From: an uncultured Methylococcaceae bacterium
GTDB lineage: Bacteria > Pseudomonadota > Gammaproteobacteria > Methylococcales > Methylomonadaceae
Direction of reading: 5' to 3'
Assembly: GCA_903945375.1 (NCBI GenBank)
Contig: CAJAVP010000073.1
Coordinates: forward strand, 1-36,611
Length of the DNA stretch: 36,611 bases
Positions 25,946 to 34,380 of the stretch are shown piece after piece (the first letter of the stretch is position 1; every line of letters starts with the position of its first letter). The notes beneath the pieces are model-generated. The model searched no databases. It worked only from the letters and a program-made list of their open reading frames with translations, and was not told the DNA's origin. A program made the position numbers and the translations under genes.

Positions 25946-28444
25946 TTAATGTGCGGAGGAAAGTAGTGGTAATTCAAACCAAAAGCAACAACCCTGACCT
26001 TCTCCTGCTGATTCAACCCCCATTTGCCCACCATAATGTTCAACAATTTTGCGCGATATCGCCAAACCTATCCCAGTACCTTCAAAACGACTGCGCGTTT
26101 GCAACCTCGAAAACACTTTGAACAACCGCTCTATTTGGCTTTTGTCGATACCAATGCCTTGATCACGGATTTCAATTCGCACACACGTTGACATGTTGAT
26201 TGAACAAATCGTTATGATGGGCGGGATGTTTTCTTCGTGATATTTTATGGCATTGCCAATAAGATTTTGCAAAATCCGAATAAAGTCATGGGGATTGATG
26301 AATAGCTCGGGCCACTCACCTAAGATACTGAGTTGTGCATGGGTCGATTTAATCTCGGGCTTTAAAAAAGCTAAAGCCTCATCCAGCAAGGGTCGGCTGG
26401 CAAGCAGAGACATTGGCTGGATCTGTCGACCCACACGAGAAAACTCTAATAGCGATAGGATCATTTGATCCATGCGCTGTGCACCATCTTTAGCAAATTT
26501 AAAATATTGCCAAATTTCCTCATCCTGATGTGTTTCGAGTGCGAGTGCTCTTTCAATTAATGATAAATAACTACTGACCATACGTAAAGGTTGGCGCATG
26601 TCATGGGAAATCGAGTACGCAAATTGTTCCAAATTGGCATTGGAGCGTTGTAAATCAAAGTTAGCTTGTTTGGTCGTGGTGATATCCGTCAGTGAACCAA
26701 TGAAGCCGATAATCCCACCTTTGTTATCGGGCATCGCAACGGCTTGACTTAGCACCCATATTTCCTTGCCTTGAGCCGTCAAAAAACGATATTCCAGATA
26801 AAAAGCTTGTCGGGATCGGATGGCACAATACCAGGTTTTTAGCACTAAGGCCTTATCATCGGGATGAATGGTTTGCGTCCATTTTTCAGCTAAAGCTTGA
26901 TGTGGAGTCAGCCCGGTAATATCACACCAACGTGCATTGACAAAGAGATAACTGCCTTGAGCATCCGTTTCAAATACGCCCGTTGGACTGATTTCCAGCA
27001 AGCGTTCAAAATGTTGATTACTTTCATGCAGCATATCTTCTAAACGTTTGCGCTCCGTTATATCGGTAGAAATGCCACAGAGTCCATAAATTTCACCATT
27101 CAAATTACGCAAAGGCAGTTTGATAGATAAAAAGCTGCGCTGTACATTGCTAGGTATAAACGTGAGGGTTTCAATGGTTTCCAATCGCCGCCCCTCCTCA
27201 ATAACCTGTCGGTCATTGGCTCTTAATAAGGCAAAAGTTTCAGCGTCAAAAAAGCAGTCATCCGTTTGATCGATAATTTCTTCTAATGGTTTTAAAAAGC
27301 TATTACAAACCATTAGGTTAGCGAATATATACTGATAGCTGGTATTTTTGATATAAACATGAGCACCGAGTTGATCGAAAATACTTGCCAATTTTTGTTC
27401 ACCTTCCAGTGCTTGTTTTTTGGCTAAACGAAGCTGAACATTTTTAAACGCTAATTTTAAGGCTAAAACAATAATCAATATTCCGAAAATAAACAGGATG
27501 ATTAACGGGTAGTTATAACGTTGCCAAATATCCTGAACTGTAAATTGCGGCGTTTTATCATAAGGTGGCAAGCGGATTGTCCGTAATAATTGATCCACCG
27601 CACTGTAATCTGCAGGAACGGTAAAGCCATGATAACGCATTAACTGTGCGACTTCTCCTTCGTGCTCAATACTGAGTAATAACGCCGTAACGTTTCGCGC
27701 CAAATCCTCATGAACATGTGGCAAGGCAACAAACGGCCATTCAGGATAGAGTCGGGTAGATAGTAAATAAGGATAACTACTTAAATTTTGCGAGTTTAAA
27801 ATCTTCAATGTGCCCAAGTCTAATTGACCGTCCTTAACCAACGTCTCTAAAACACCGGTTTGTACAAAGCCTGCATCTGCCTGTTTATTTAAAACGGCCG
27901 CAATAACTGCCGGATAAGATCGCCCCATCTTGAGTAACTGCACATCATTCGGCTTATCTAAACCAGCTAAATACAATTGATACGCTTGCGCTTGATAGTC
28001 CCCTAAGGAAGCAACGTTTGTAATAGCAATAGTTTGTTTTTTAAGGTCACTCAGTTCGTTCAGATCATTGCGATCTTTTAACGTAAAAATAACCCCACCA
28101 AATGCGTCAAGAGCTTCGTGGCTGTGCGATTCAAGTAAGGTGACTAAAGCACCCGAAAGAATGTTATTACTGCGTAATTTAATAAAATGCGAGGGATCGG
28201 TCAGTACAAAGTCCAGCTCGTGTTGGCTTATCATCGATTCTAGCTCGTCATAATCCAAAGCAAGAATTCGGGTTTTTTGCACCGGTAATGAGTGGGTTAA
28301 ATACTCGCCCAACGCTTGCCATTGTGTTTCAACCTGAGCTTTAGGCTGCATCGAAAGTATGCCAATCGTTAATACATCATGTTCCGCCGCAAAAGAACTG
28401 TTTATGAGTAATAGCCAGCTAAAAAACCAAGCAATTTGCTTCAT
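25946..28444 (-). CDS. Histidine kinase with periplasmic PhnD-like sensor domain
   Basis: An 832-residue hybrid of a binding protein and a kinase. A signal peptide (about 1-19) leads to a PhnD-like type 2 periplasmic binding domain (about 22-290; VLTIGILSMQPKAQVETQWQ, FVLTDPSHFIKLRSNN), a single helix at about 312-334, then two PAS domains (about 347-468 and 475-595), HisKA with H614 in SISHDMRQPLR, and an ATPase domain with NLIGNAIKYH, DQGIGI and GTGIGLAISRKI. The PhnD fold binds phosphonates, phosphite or other oxyanions in transporters; here it should sense a periplasmic ligand. AGGAAG lies six bases before the ATG. It is first of the four-gene signalling operon. Confidence 0.93.
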   Translation of the reverse strand: MKQIAWFFSWLLLINSSFAAEHDVLTIGILSMQPKAQVETQWQALGEYLTHSLPVQKTRILALDYDELESMISQHELDFVLTDPSHFIKLRSNNILSGALVTLLESHSHEALDAFGGVIFTLKDRNDLNELSDLKKQTIAITNVASLGDYQAQAYQLYLAGLDKPNDVQLLKMGRSYPAVIAAVLNKQADAGFVQTGVLETLVKDGQLDLGTLKILNSQNLSSYPYLLSTRLYPEWPFVALPHVHEDLARNVTALLLSIEHEGEVAQLMRYHGFTVPADYSAVDQLLRTIRLPPYDKTPQFTVQDIWQRYNYPLIILFIFGILIIVLALKLAFKNVQLRLAKKQALEGEQKLASIFDQLGAHVYIKNTSYQYIFANLMVCNSFLKPLEEIIDQTDDCFFDAETFALLRANDRQVIEEGRRLETIETLTFIPSNVQRSFLSIKLPLRNLNGEIYGLCGISTDITERKRLEDMLHESNQHFERLLEISPTGVFETDAQGSYLFVNARWCDITGLTPHQALAEKWTQTIHPDDKALVLKTWYCAIRSRQAFYLEYRFLTAQGKEIWVLSQAVAMPDNKGGIIGFIGSLTDITTTKQANFDLQRSNANLEQFAYSISHDMRQPLRMVSSYLSLIERALALETHQDEEIWQYFKFAKDGAQRMDQMILSLLEFSRVGRQIQPMSLLASRPLLDEALAFLKPEIKSTHAQLSILGEWPELFINPHDFIRILQNLIGNAIKYHEENIPPIITICSINMSTCVRIEIRDQGIGIDKSQIERLFKVFSRLQTRSRFEGTGIGLAISRKIVEHYGGQMGVESAGEGQGCCFWFELPLLSSAH

Positions 28445-28504
28445 ATCATTCTTCCTGTGGTAAAAAATCTGACGTTTAAGTAAGAGGACATAAGATGACT
28501 ATCT

Positions 28505-28551
28505 GTGGGAGCGGCTTTAGCCGCGAAAATCGCGGCTAAAGCCGCTCCCAC
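28505..28551. repeat. REP-like palindrome, 21-bp perfect stem
   Basis: Bases 28505-28525 pair perfectly with 28531-28551 around AAAAT. The core is GGAGCGGCTTTAGCCGCG, very similar to the REP sequences scattered in Pseudomonas and other gammaproteobacteria (GTGGGAGCGG...). It lies 61 nt upstream of the PhnD-fused kinase start. The related 12-bp stem at 4053-4087 shares GGCTTTAGCC. Confidence 0.85.
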
Positions 28552-28566
28552 TTTTGTTAAAAACTA

Positions 28567-28669
28567 TTCAATTGCCGAAGTTGTTTCATGTACATTCCTT
28601 AGGTAATTGAACAAAAATTTGCTAACCAGAGTGGCAGTGTAGCCGGGTAACCTACTCGCGGTTAGCAAA
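28567..28669. other. Two consecutive inverted repeats upstream of the PhnD-fused kinase
   Basis: TTCAATTGCC (28567-28576) and GGTAATTGAA (28602-28611) pair with one mismatch; TTTGCTAACC (28618-28627) and GGTTAGCAAA (28660-28669) pair perfectly around 32 nt. On the minus strand both would be in the kinase leader, the first enclosing TAAGGA-ATG followed by a 12-codon ORF. They may be structured RNA. No known riboswitch consensus was recognised. The remainder of the 28670-28980 stretch is AT-rich and shows nothing supportable. Confidence 0.35.
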
Positions 28670-28981
28670 ACGGCATTCCTAATCTGAACACGCGATCACG
28701 CAATGACCGTGCAAATATAGCACAACAAGCAATGAATTAAGCTGCGGTAATTGTGTAGCTATTTTCGGTTGACTTGGTGTAAATAAACCAGCCAACGGTT
28801 GCTTTGCCCAATTATTAGCGATAACAGCGATTTTAGTTTTTGATAGAATCAAGCTAAAAAGTTTATAAATCAATAAGTTGATTAAATCTACACAGATTGG
28901 CGTAGATATCGCTATGAAAACATCAGTGATCTTTTGATTGGTTATCTTTGTTACAGCGATTTCAATAATGATTAAAACGCA

Positions 28982-29021
28982 CCGTTCGTAATAAGTCCTT
29001 CGACAAGCTCAGAACGAACGG
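28982..29021. repeat. Interspersed palindrome of the TTCGACAAGCTCAG type
   Basis: CCGTTCGT (28982-28989) and ACGAACGG (29014-29021) enclose TCCTTCGACAAGCTCAGA. This core with inverted GTTCG ends is a widespread intergenic repeat of many proteobacteria; here the interior is partly degenerate (AATAAG at the left). It directly abuts the next element. Confidence 0.75.
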
Positions 29022-29028
29022 AAAAAAG

Positions 29029-29076
29029 GTAAGTATTCAGTCCCCCTCCTTGAAAAAGAAGGAGGTGAATAGTTAC
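29029..29076. mobile_element. MITE-like element, copy C (48 bp, short form)
   Basis: Ends GTAAGTATTCAG (29029-29040) and GTGAATAGTTAC (29065-29076) are identical to those of the 100-bp copy at 17728-17827. The interior CCCCCTCCTTGAAAAAGAAGG forms one compact hairpin, so this looks like an internally deleted form. It lies 67 nt before the HyfB-like start codon. Confidence 0.75.
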
Positions 29077-29143
29077 GAAAAATGTAATTGTCATTGATTG
29101 AAAACGCTGTGTGTTATCGCGTGACTCTAAATATGAGGTTTTT

Positions 29144-31273
29144 ATGATTATAGTCTTAGCTTATTGCGCCGTGCTGCTAAGTTTTGCTTCGGGTCTGCTG
29201 GCGTTATTGATGAATCAACAGTCTCATTTATTAGCGGCAAACCAATTCATTGTTGATAAGTATCCTAATCTAGCTAAGCCGCTGCAAAATCTGCTTCATT
29301 ACAGCTTAGATGTCCATCGCTTTCCGGTATTATTGCGGCAAGCCGTGTTTATCTTACTCGGCTTGTCAGGGGTATTTGCTGTGTTAGCGGGCTTAAGTGT
29401 GTTACTGACTCAAGCCGTTATCCTAGACCAAATTCCGTTGGGTTTGCCGTGGCTGCCTTGGCATGTGCGTTTTGATGCCTTATCTGGTTTTTTCTTCCTA
29501 ATGATTGGTATAGCGGTAAGCGCCGTCAGTTTGTATGGCCCGAGTTACGTGAATGCTTATGATGAGCGCCATCATCCTTTTGCGGTGTTGGGCTTATTCA
29601 CTGGCTTGTTTGTCGCCGGAATGTTATTGGTTTTGTTGGCGAATGATGCATTTATGTTCATGATTGCTTGGGAACTGATGTCCGTGGCAAGTTATTTTCT
29701 TGTCGCTTTTCAACATGAAAACCCAGCCAATCGCCGCGCCGCTTTCCTGTATTTGTTAATGGCGGAAGTGGGTGCGTTAGCGATTATTTTAGCCTTTGGT
29801 GTACTGGCTAGCTTTGCCGATGGCTTTACCTTTGATGCCTTGCGTAATGCACCACTATCGAATCTATGGGCGAGTATTGCGTTTGGCTTAGCCTTATTGG
29901 GCTTTGGTATGAAAGTGGGCATTTTTCCAGTACACGTCTGGCTACCTGAAGCACATCCTGTTGCCCCATCACATATTTCTGCCTTAATGAGCGGAGTCAT
30001 GCTGAAAGTAGCACTCTACGGCTTAATCCGTTTTTGTTTTGATTTATTAGGTAACGTGCAATGGCAATGGGGCGTTGTACTGGTCGTGTTGGGAACAATA
30101 TCCGCTTTAGGGGGTATTTTGTACGCCATGATGCAGTCTAATCTAAAACGCTTATTGGCTTACAGCTCAGTTGAAAATGTCGGTATTATGATTATGACGC
30201 TGGGCTTGGCGATGATCTTTTTAGACAGCGGTTTTCCACAATTAGCCGCACTGGGCTTTTTGGCCGCCTTGTTCCATGCCTTTAACCATGCCTTGTTCAA
30301 AAACCTGCTGTTTTTAGGGGCAGGCATTTTGCATCATCAAACCCATGAATTAAATATTGACCACATGGGCGGCCTGATTAAAAAAATGCCTCATACCAGC
30401 TTGTTGTTTTTGGTTGGCTGCATGAGTATTTCCTCGTTACCCTTGTTTAATGGTTTTGTGTCTGAATGGTTGGCTTTTCAGACGGCATTACAAGCCGATG
30501 TGCTGGATAATGGGATTTTGCGTAGCTTAATTCCAGTCGCGGCCGCCGCTTTAGCCTTGACTGCCGCGTTAGGCGCTGCGTGTTTTGTGAAAGTCTACGG
30601 TATGATTTTTTTGGGACAATCTCGCTCGCATCACAGTGAAAAAGCCCATGAAGTGGGTGATAAAACCATGCTCGCAGGCCCGATATTACTCGCCGTCTTA
30701 TGCTTTTTAATTGGCGTTTTCCCAGGCGCAATCATAAATTTAATTGACAGCGTTTCGTTACAGCTAATTGGTCAAACCATGCCGAATGATTCGACCTTAG
30801 GATGGTTATGGCTTGCCCCAGTTTCTGCACAACAAGCCTCTTATTCTCCACCCTTGGTGTTGGTCGGCGTATTAGTCGCAGGAGGCGCGACATTTTGGTA
30901 TTTACGCCGTAATCCAGAAACTAAGACCATGCGTCGCTCAGCAACTTGGGATTGTGGTTTTGGCGGTATCAATGCTCGAATGCAATACAATTGCAGTGCG
31001 TTTACGATGCCCTTTCGGCGTATTTTTGCCAATGTCTGGTTAATCGATGAACGCATTGATAAAACGATGAAAGGCGCTATGCAACAAGATGTTGCCGCCG
31101 TCAGTCATCACTTGCAGATTGAAGACCATACCTGGGGACGACTTTATCAACCGATTGAACGCGGAGTTAATAATCTGGCAAGGTTGATTGGACGCATTCA
31201 AACAGGCAATATCCGCACTTATCTGGGCTATTCCTTTGTGACTTTATTGCTGATGTTATGGGTCATCAGCTGA
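29144..31273 (+). CDS. HyfB-like (NuoL/antiporter-type) ion-translocating subunit
   Basis: A 709-residue polytopic membrane protein. The ATG at 29144 is used (MIIVLAYCAVLL) because GAGG lies five bases upstream; an in-frame GTG at 29111 would add 11 polar residues. The proton-antiporter core (about 125-415) includes FMFMIAWELMSVASYFLVAF, the conserved glutamate in that helix, GIFPVHVWLPEAHPVAPSHI, and LKRLLAYSSVENVG. It is the homologue of HyfB/HycC and NuoL and probably forms one proton channel of the complex. It is the first of six co-directional genes; the next begins 22 nt later. Repeats fill the DNA directly in front. Confidence 0.9.
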   Translation: MIIVLAYCAVLLSFASGLLALLMNQQSHLLAANQFIVDKYPNLAKPLQNLLHYSLDVHRFPVLLRQAVFILLGLSGVFAVLAGLSVLLTQAVILDQIPLGLPWLPWHVRFDALSGFFFLMIGIAVSAVSLYGPSYVNAYDERHHPFAVLGLFTGLFVAGMLLVLLANDAFMFMIAWELMSVASYFLVAFQHENPANRRAAFLYLLMAEVGALAIILAFGVLASFADGFTFDALRNAPLSNLWASIAFGLALLGFGMKVGIFPVHVWLPEAHPVAPSHISALMSGVMLKVALYGLIRFCFDLLGNVQWQWGVVLVVLGTISALGGILYAMMQSNLKRLLAYSSVENVGIMIMTLGLAMIFLDSGFPQLAALGFLAALFHAFNHALFKNLLFLGAGILHHQTHELNIDHMGGLIKKMPHTSLLFLVGCMSISSLPLFNGFVSEWLAFQTALQADVLDNGILRSLIPVAAAALALTAALGAACFVKVYGMIFLGQSRSHHSEKAHEVGDKTMLAGPILLAVLCFLIGVFPGAIINLIDSVSLQLIGQTMPNDSTLGWLWLAPVSAQQASYSPPLVLVGVLVAGGATFWYLRRNPETKTMRRSATWDCGFGGINARMQYNCSAFTMPFRRIFANVWLIDERIDKTMKGAMQQDVAAVSHHLQIEDHTWGRLYQPIERGVNNLARLIGRIQTGNIRTYLGYSFVTLLLMLWVIS

Positions 31274-31295
31274 TGATTAATTTAGGAGTCAAACC

Positions 31296-32240
31296 ATGAA
31301 TTGGTTAATCGCCGCCTTACAAACCGCCTTATTTGTGTTGCTTGCCCCGTTATTGGCGGGCTGGCTTAAATGTTGTAAATGTGCGTTACAAAATCGAAAA
31401 GCACCTTCTGTGTTACAACCGTATCGCGATTTGCTCAAGTTGACGCGCAAAAATCCGGTTGTAGCGGAGCAAGCATCTTGGGTATTTACAAGAACACCGT
31501 ACATCGTCTTTTCCATGACCGTGTTGGCCGCTTCCGTTGTGCCATTAATTGCCGTTGATTTGCCCACATCAGCGAGTGCGGATGTGATTGTGATGGTGGG
31601 TTTCTTTGCGTTTGCCCGATTTTTTCTGGCATTAGCGGGTTTAGATATTGGCACGGCGTTTGGTGGCATGGGCTCTTCGCGAGAAATGACCATTTCTTCA
31701 CTGGCAGAACCCGCTATGTTGATGGCGGTGTTTACCCTAGCCATGGCGGAATCTACCACGAATTTATCGGTTGCTATTTCGCATGTACTCAATGACGGCC
31801 TGCTATTACGACCTTCATTTTTGTTTGCCTTATACGCGCTAATTTTGGTTGCTGTCGCGGAGACGGGTCGTATTCCTGTTGATAATCCTACCACCCACTT
31901 AGAGCTGACAATGATTCATGAAGCCATGATTCTGGAATACAGCGGTAGACATTTGGCGTTAATCGAATGGGCGAGTCAAATCAAGCTGATGCTATACGGC
32001 ACACTGATCGTCAATATCTTTTTGCCTTGGGGTATCGCTGAAAACTTTACGAGCTCGGCTCTGCTGTACGGATTGCTGATAATTGTCGCTAAACTGGCGG
32101 CGCTAGCCATCGTCTTGGCACTTTCCGAAACGTTACTGGCAAAAATGCGCTTATTTAGAGTTCAAGAATATCTCAGCTTTGCTTATTTATTGGGCTTGTT
32201 AGGTCTATTGAGTCACATCATTTTGGAGGCATCACGCTAA
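31296..32240 (+). CDS. HyfC/HycD-like (NuoH-type) membrane subunit
   Basis: A 314-residue membrane protein with about eight helices, homologous to HyfC/HycD and to NuoH, the subunit joining the hydrophilic arm to the membrane pumps. The best signature is AETGRIPVDNPTTHLELTMI followed by HEAMILEYSGRHLALIEWA (about 187-226), whose acidic residues line the quinone/coupling region in complex I. A further stretch is QPYRDLLKLTRKNPV near residue 42. A ribosome-binding site (TAGGAG) precedes it. The stop overlaps the start of the HyfE-like gene by one base. Confidence 0.94.
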   Translation: MNWLIAALQTALFVLLAPLLAGWLKCCKCALQNRKAPSVLQPYRDLLKLTRKNPVVAEQASWVFTRTPYIVFSMTVLAASVVPLIAVDLPTSASADVIVMVGFFAFARFFLALAGLDIGTAFGGMGSSREMTISSLAEPAMLMAVFTLAMAESTTNLSVAISHVLNDGLLLRPSFLFALYALILVAVAETGRIPVDNPTTHLELTMIHEAMILEYSGRHLALIEWASQIKLMLYGTLIVNIFLPWGIAENFTSSALLYGLLIIVAKLAALAIVLALSETLLAKMRLFRVQEYLSFAYLLGLLGLLSHIILEASR

Positions 32241-32917
32241 TGACTTTATCAACCATGGATTTTTATACCCAAGCCATCTTGTCTCTGGCGGCGCTGATTG
32301 GCTTAACTTCATTTTTAATGCTAGGACAAGGGCGTTTACTGCGGTTGATTTTTATCTTCGCCTTGCAGGGATTTCTACTCACACTGACCACTGCATTAGT
32401 GGCGTACAGTTTAGATAACCCGCATTTGTACATTTCCGCCGCTTTAACACTGGCATTGAAAGTTATTTTTATTCCGTGGATGTTAAGAAAGGAAGTCATC
32501 AAAATGAATATGCACCGTGACGTACAGGCGTTAACCAATAAAACAGCGGTGATGATGGGTGGTGCGAGCTTAATGGTGTTTAGCTATTATGTCTTGCATC
32601 CTATCGTTCATACCACGACAACTGTGATGCTCAACGCGCTCGCCGTCAGTTTGTCGGTGGTGTTGCTCGGCATGTTACTCATGATTGCACACCGCCAGGC
32701 GGTGGCGCATGTAGTCGGATTTATGTCAGTTGAAAACGGTTTGTTTTTCGCAGCGATTGTTGCGACGAATGGGATGCCTATGGTGGTTGAATTGGGTGTT
32801 GCGTTTGACGTGTTAGTTGCCGCCGTACTATTTGGTATTTTCTTTTTACATATTCGTACCAGCATTGATTCGCTGGATGTCGATTTATTAAACCGTTTGC
32901 ATGAGGTGGATAAATGA
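32240..32917 (+). CDS. HyfE-like (NuoK-type) membrane subunit
   Basis: A 225-residue membrane protein with about seven helices. The C-terminal half, GMLLMIAHRQAVAHVVGFMS, then VENGLFFAAIVATNGMPMVVELGVAFDVLVA, matches HyfE and HycP-type proteins, which contain a NuoK-like module with a conserved glutamate (VENG) and a second acidic residue (VELG) in the membrane. It starts inside the last base of the HyfC-like stop and ends overlapping the HyfF-like start (ATGA at 32914-32917), so translation is coupled on both sides. Confidence 0.9.
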   Translation: MTLSTMDFYTQAILSLAALIGLTSFLMLGQGRLLRLIFIFALQGFLLTLTTALVAYSLDNPHLYISAALTLALKVIFIPWMLRKEVIKMNMHRDVQALTNKTAVMMGGASLMVFSYYVLHPIVHTTTTVMLNALAVSLSVVLLGMLLMIAHRQAVAHVVGFMSVENGLFFAAIVATNGMPMVVELGVAFDVLVAAVLFGIFFLHIRTSIDSLDVDLLNRLHEVDK

Positions 32918-34380
32918 TTGCCGCCTATTTCATTTTGCTGATTCCCCTATTCGGCATTGTCTTTTTTGCGTTTCTCGGTCACTCGGAAAATACCGGTCGG
33001 TTTAACGTTTGGTTAAATGTAGCGAGTTTTATCGCCACACTTTGGTTGGCAATCAATGTGCTAAACGGTGGTACCTTGCTGTCTGAAGACAAAGCCTTTC
33101 TAATTGATCCATTTAATGTCTATTTGATTGTCTTGACTGCTTTTGTGGGTATGACAACCTCAGTGTTTTCTGCGCCTTACATGGCACATGAAAAAGAACT
33201 GGGCAAATTAAACGATGCTCGCTTAAAGCTGTATTACTCGATGTTCCAAGGTTTTATGCTGGCGATGTATCTGGTGTTGACCACCAATAACATCGGCGTG
33301 ATGTGGGTTGCTATGGAAGGCGCAACCTTAGCCACTGTATTGTTGGTCAGTCTATATCGCACCCCTGAATCTATCGAAGCGGCGTGGAAATATTTTATCC
33401 TTTGCGGAGTCGGGATTGCACAAGCCTTATTTGGCACAATCCTGTTGTATTACGCTGCCGTGCAAATTGGTGACGGAGGAGATAATGCCCTGCTGTGGTC
33501 GGTGCTGTTTGATCATGCCGACAAATTAAATCCTGAAATTCTTGAACTTGCCTTTGTGTTTTTGTTAATGGGTTACGGGACTAAAATCGGTTTAGTACCT
33601 TTACACAACTGGCTACCTGATGCCCATTCCGAAGGGCCAACACCGATGTCCGCCATTTTATCGGGCTTATTACTAAACGATGCGCTGTACGCCGTGGTGC
33701 GTAACAAAATGTTAGTCGATGGCGCAACACATAGTCAGATAGCGGGCTATTTAATGATGGGCTTTGGGCTGTTGTCGTTTTTAGTGGCGGTTTTCTTTTT
33801 GCATCGACAAAAAGATATTAAACGCTTGTTTAGTTATTCCTCTATTGAGCACATGGGCTTAATGACTTTTGCCTTTGGAATTGGCGGTGCCAATGCGACC
33901 TTTGCTGCCTTGTTGCACATGACCGTGCATTCCTTAACCAAATCCGCGATTTTTGTGACGGTCGGTCATGCAGCACAAGTCGCAGGTACGCAAAGTATGG
34001 AGGGCATTCGTGGCTTAATCAAAACCCAGCCTAAAATTGGTTGGGGCTTATTAATTGGCACGGTAGCGATTGCTGGTTTCCCGCCTTTTGGCGTGTTCAC
34101 CAGTGAGTTTTTAGTGTTACTAGCAACCATGCACAGTTACCCGTGGTTGACACCGTTGTTATTGTTGGGGATTGGGATTGCTTTTGCAGGTTTGTTCAGA
34201 CACATTCAGGCAATGGTGTTTGGTGAAAAACCTGAAGGTCAACTGCCCGTTAAAGCCAATTTATTTCCGGTGATGGTGCATCTTGCCTTGGTCTTATGGC
34301 TGGGTTTGGCGATTCCTGGATTTTTAGCACACTGGTTTTCTCAAGCGACCTTATTAATTTCTGGAAGTGCGCCCTTATGA
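32914..34380 (+). CDS. HyfF-like (NuoL/M/N-type) ion-translocating subunit
   Basis: A 488-residue antiporter-like membrane protein. Conserved elements are NNIGVMWVAMEGATLATVLLV with the helix-5 glutamate, GYGTKIGLVPLHNWLPDAHSEGPTPMSAI with the helix-7 lysine, and KDIKRLFSYSSIEHMGLM. It is the HyfF/HycQ counterpart and the second putative proton channel in this operon. E. coli Hyf also has HyfD, an additional antiporter subunit absent here. Coupled by ATGA overlaps at both ends (HyfE-like before, HyfG-like after at 34377-34380). Confidence 0.92.
   Translation: MIAAYFILLIPLFGIVFFAFLGHSENTGRFNVWLNVASFIATLWLAINVLNGGTLLSEDKAFLIDPFNVYLIVLTAFVGMTTSVFSAPYMAHEKELGKLNDARLKLYYSMFQGFMLAMYLVLTTNNIGVMWVAMEGATLATVLLVSLYRTPESIEAAWKYFILCGVGIAQALFGTILLYYAAVQIGDGGDNALLWSVLFDHADKLNPEILELAFVFLLMGYGTKIGLVPLHNWLPDAHSEGPTPMSAILSGLLLNDALYAVVRNKMLVDGATHSQIAGYLMMGFGLLSFLVAVFFLHRQKDIKRLFSYSSIEHMGLMTFAFGIGGANATFAALLHMTVHSLTKSAIFVTVGHAAQVAGTQSMEGIRGLIKTQPKIGWGLLIGTVAIAGFPPFGVFTSEFLVLLATMHSYPWLTPLLLLGIGIAFAGLFRHIQAMVFGEKPEGQLPVKANLFPVMVHLALVLWLGLAIPGFLAHWFSQATLLISGSAPL

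Noticed and set aside
25942-26046. Extended N-terminus for the MASE1 kinase
   Set aside because: The extra 35 residues lie inside the end of the upstream kinase gene and precede a start that already begins the MASE1 helix.
28618-28669. c-di-GMP (GEMM) riboswitch upstream of the PhnD-fused kinase
   Set aside because: A stem with a complex loop is present, but the conserved GEMM segments and tetraloop receptor were not found, so only an unclassified inverted repeat is reported.
28679-28873. 64-residue minus-strand reading frame in the repeat-rich intergenic region
   Set aside because: No ribosome-binding site, no recognisable motif, and located in DNA with several repeat elements.
34296-34376. 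Extended N-terminus for the HyfG-like subunit
   Set aside because: It overlaps the HyfF-like coding end by 81 bases, while the ATGA overlap at 34377 matches the coupling seen in the rest of the operon.
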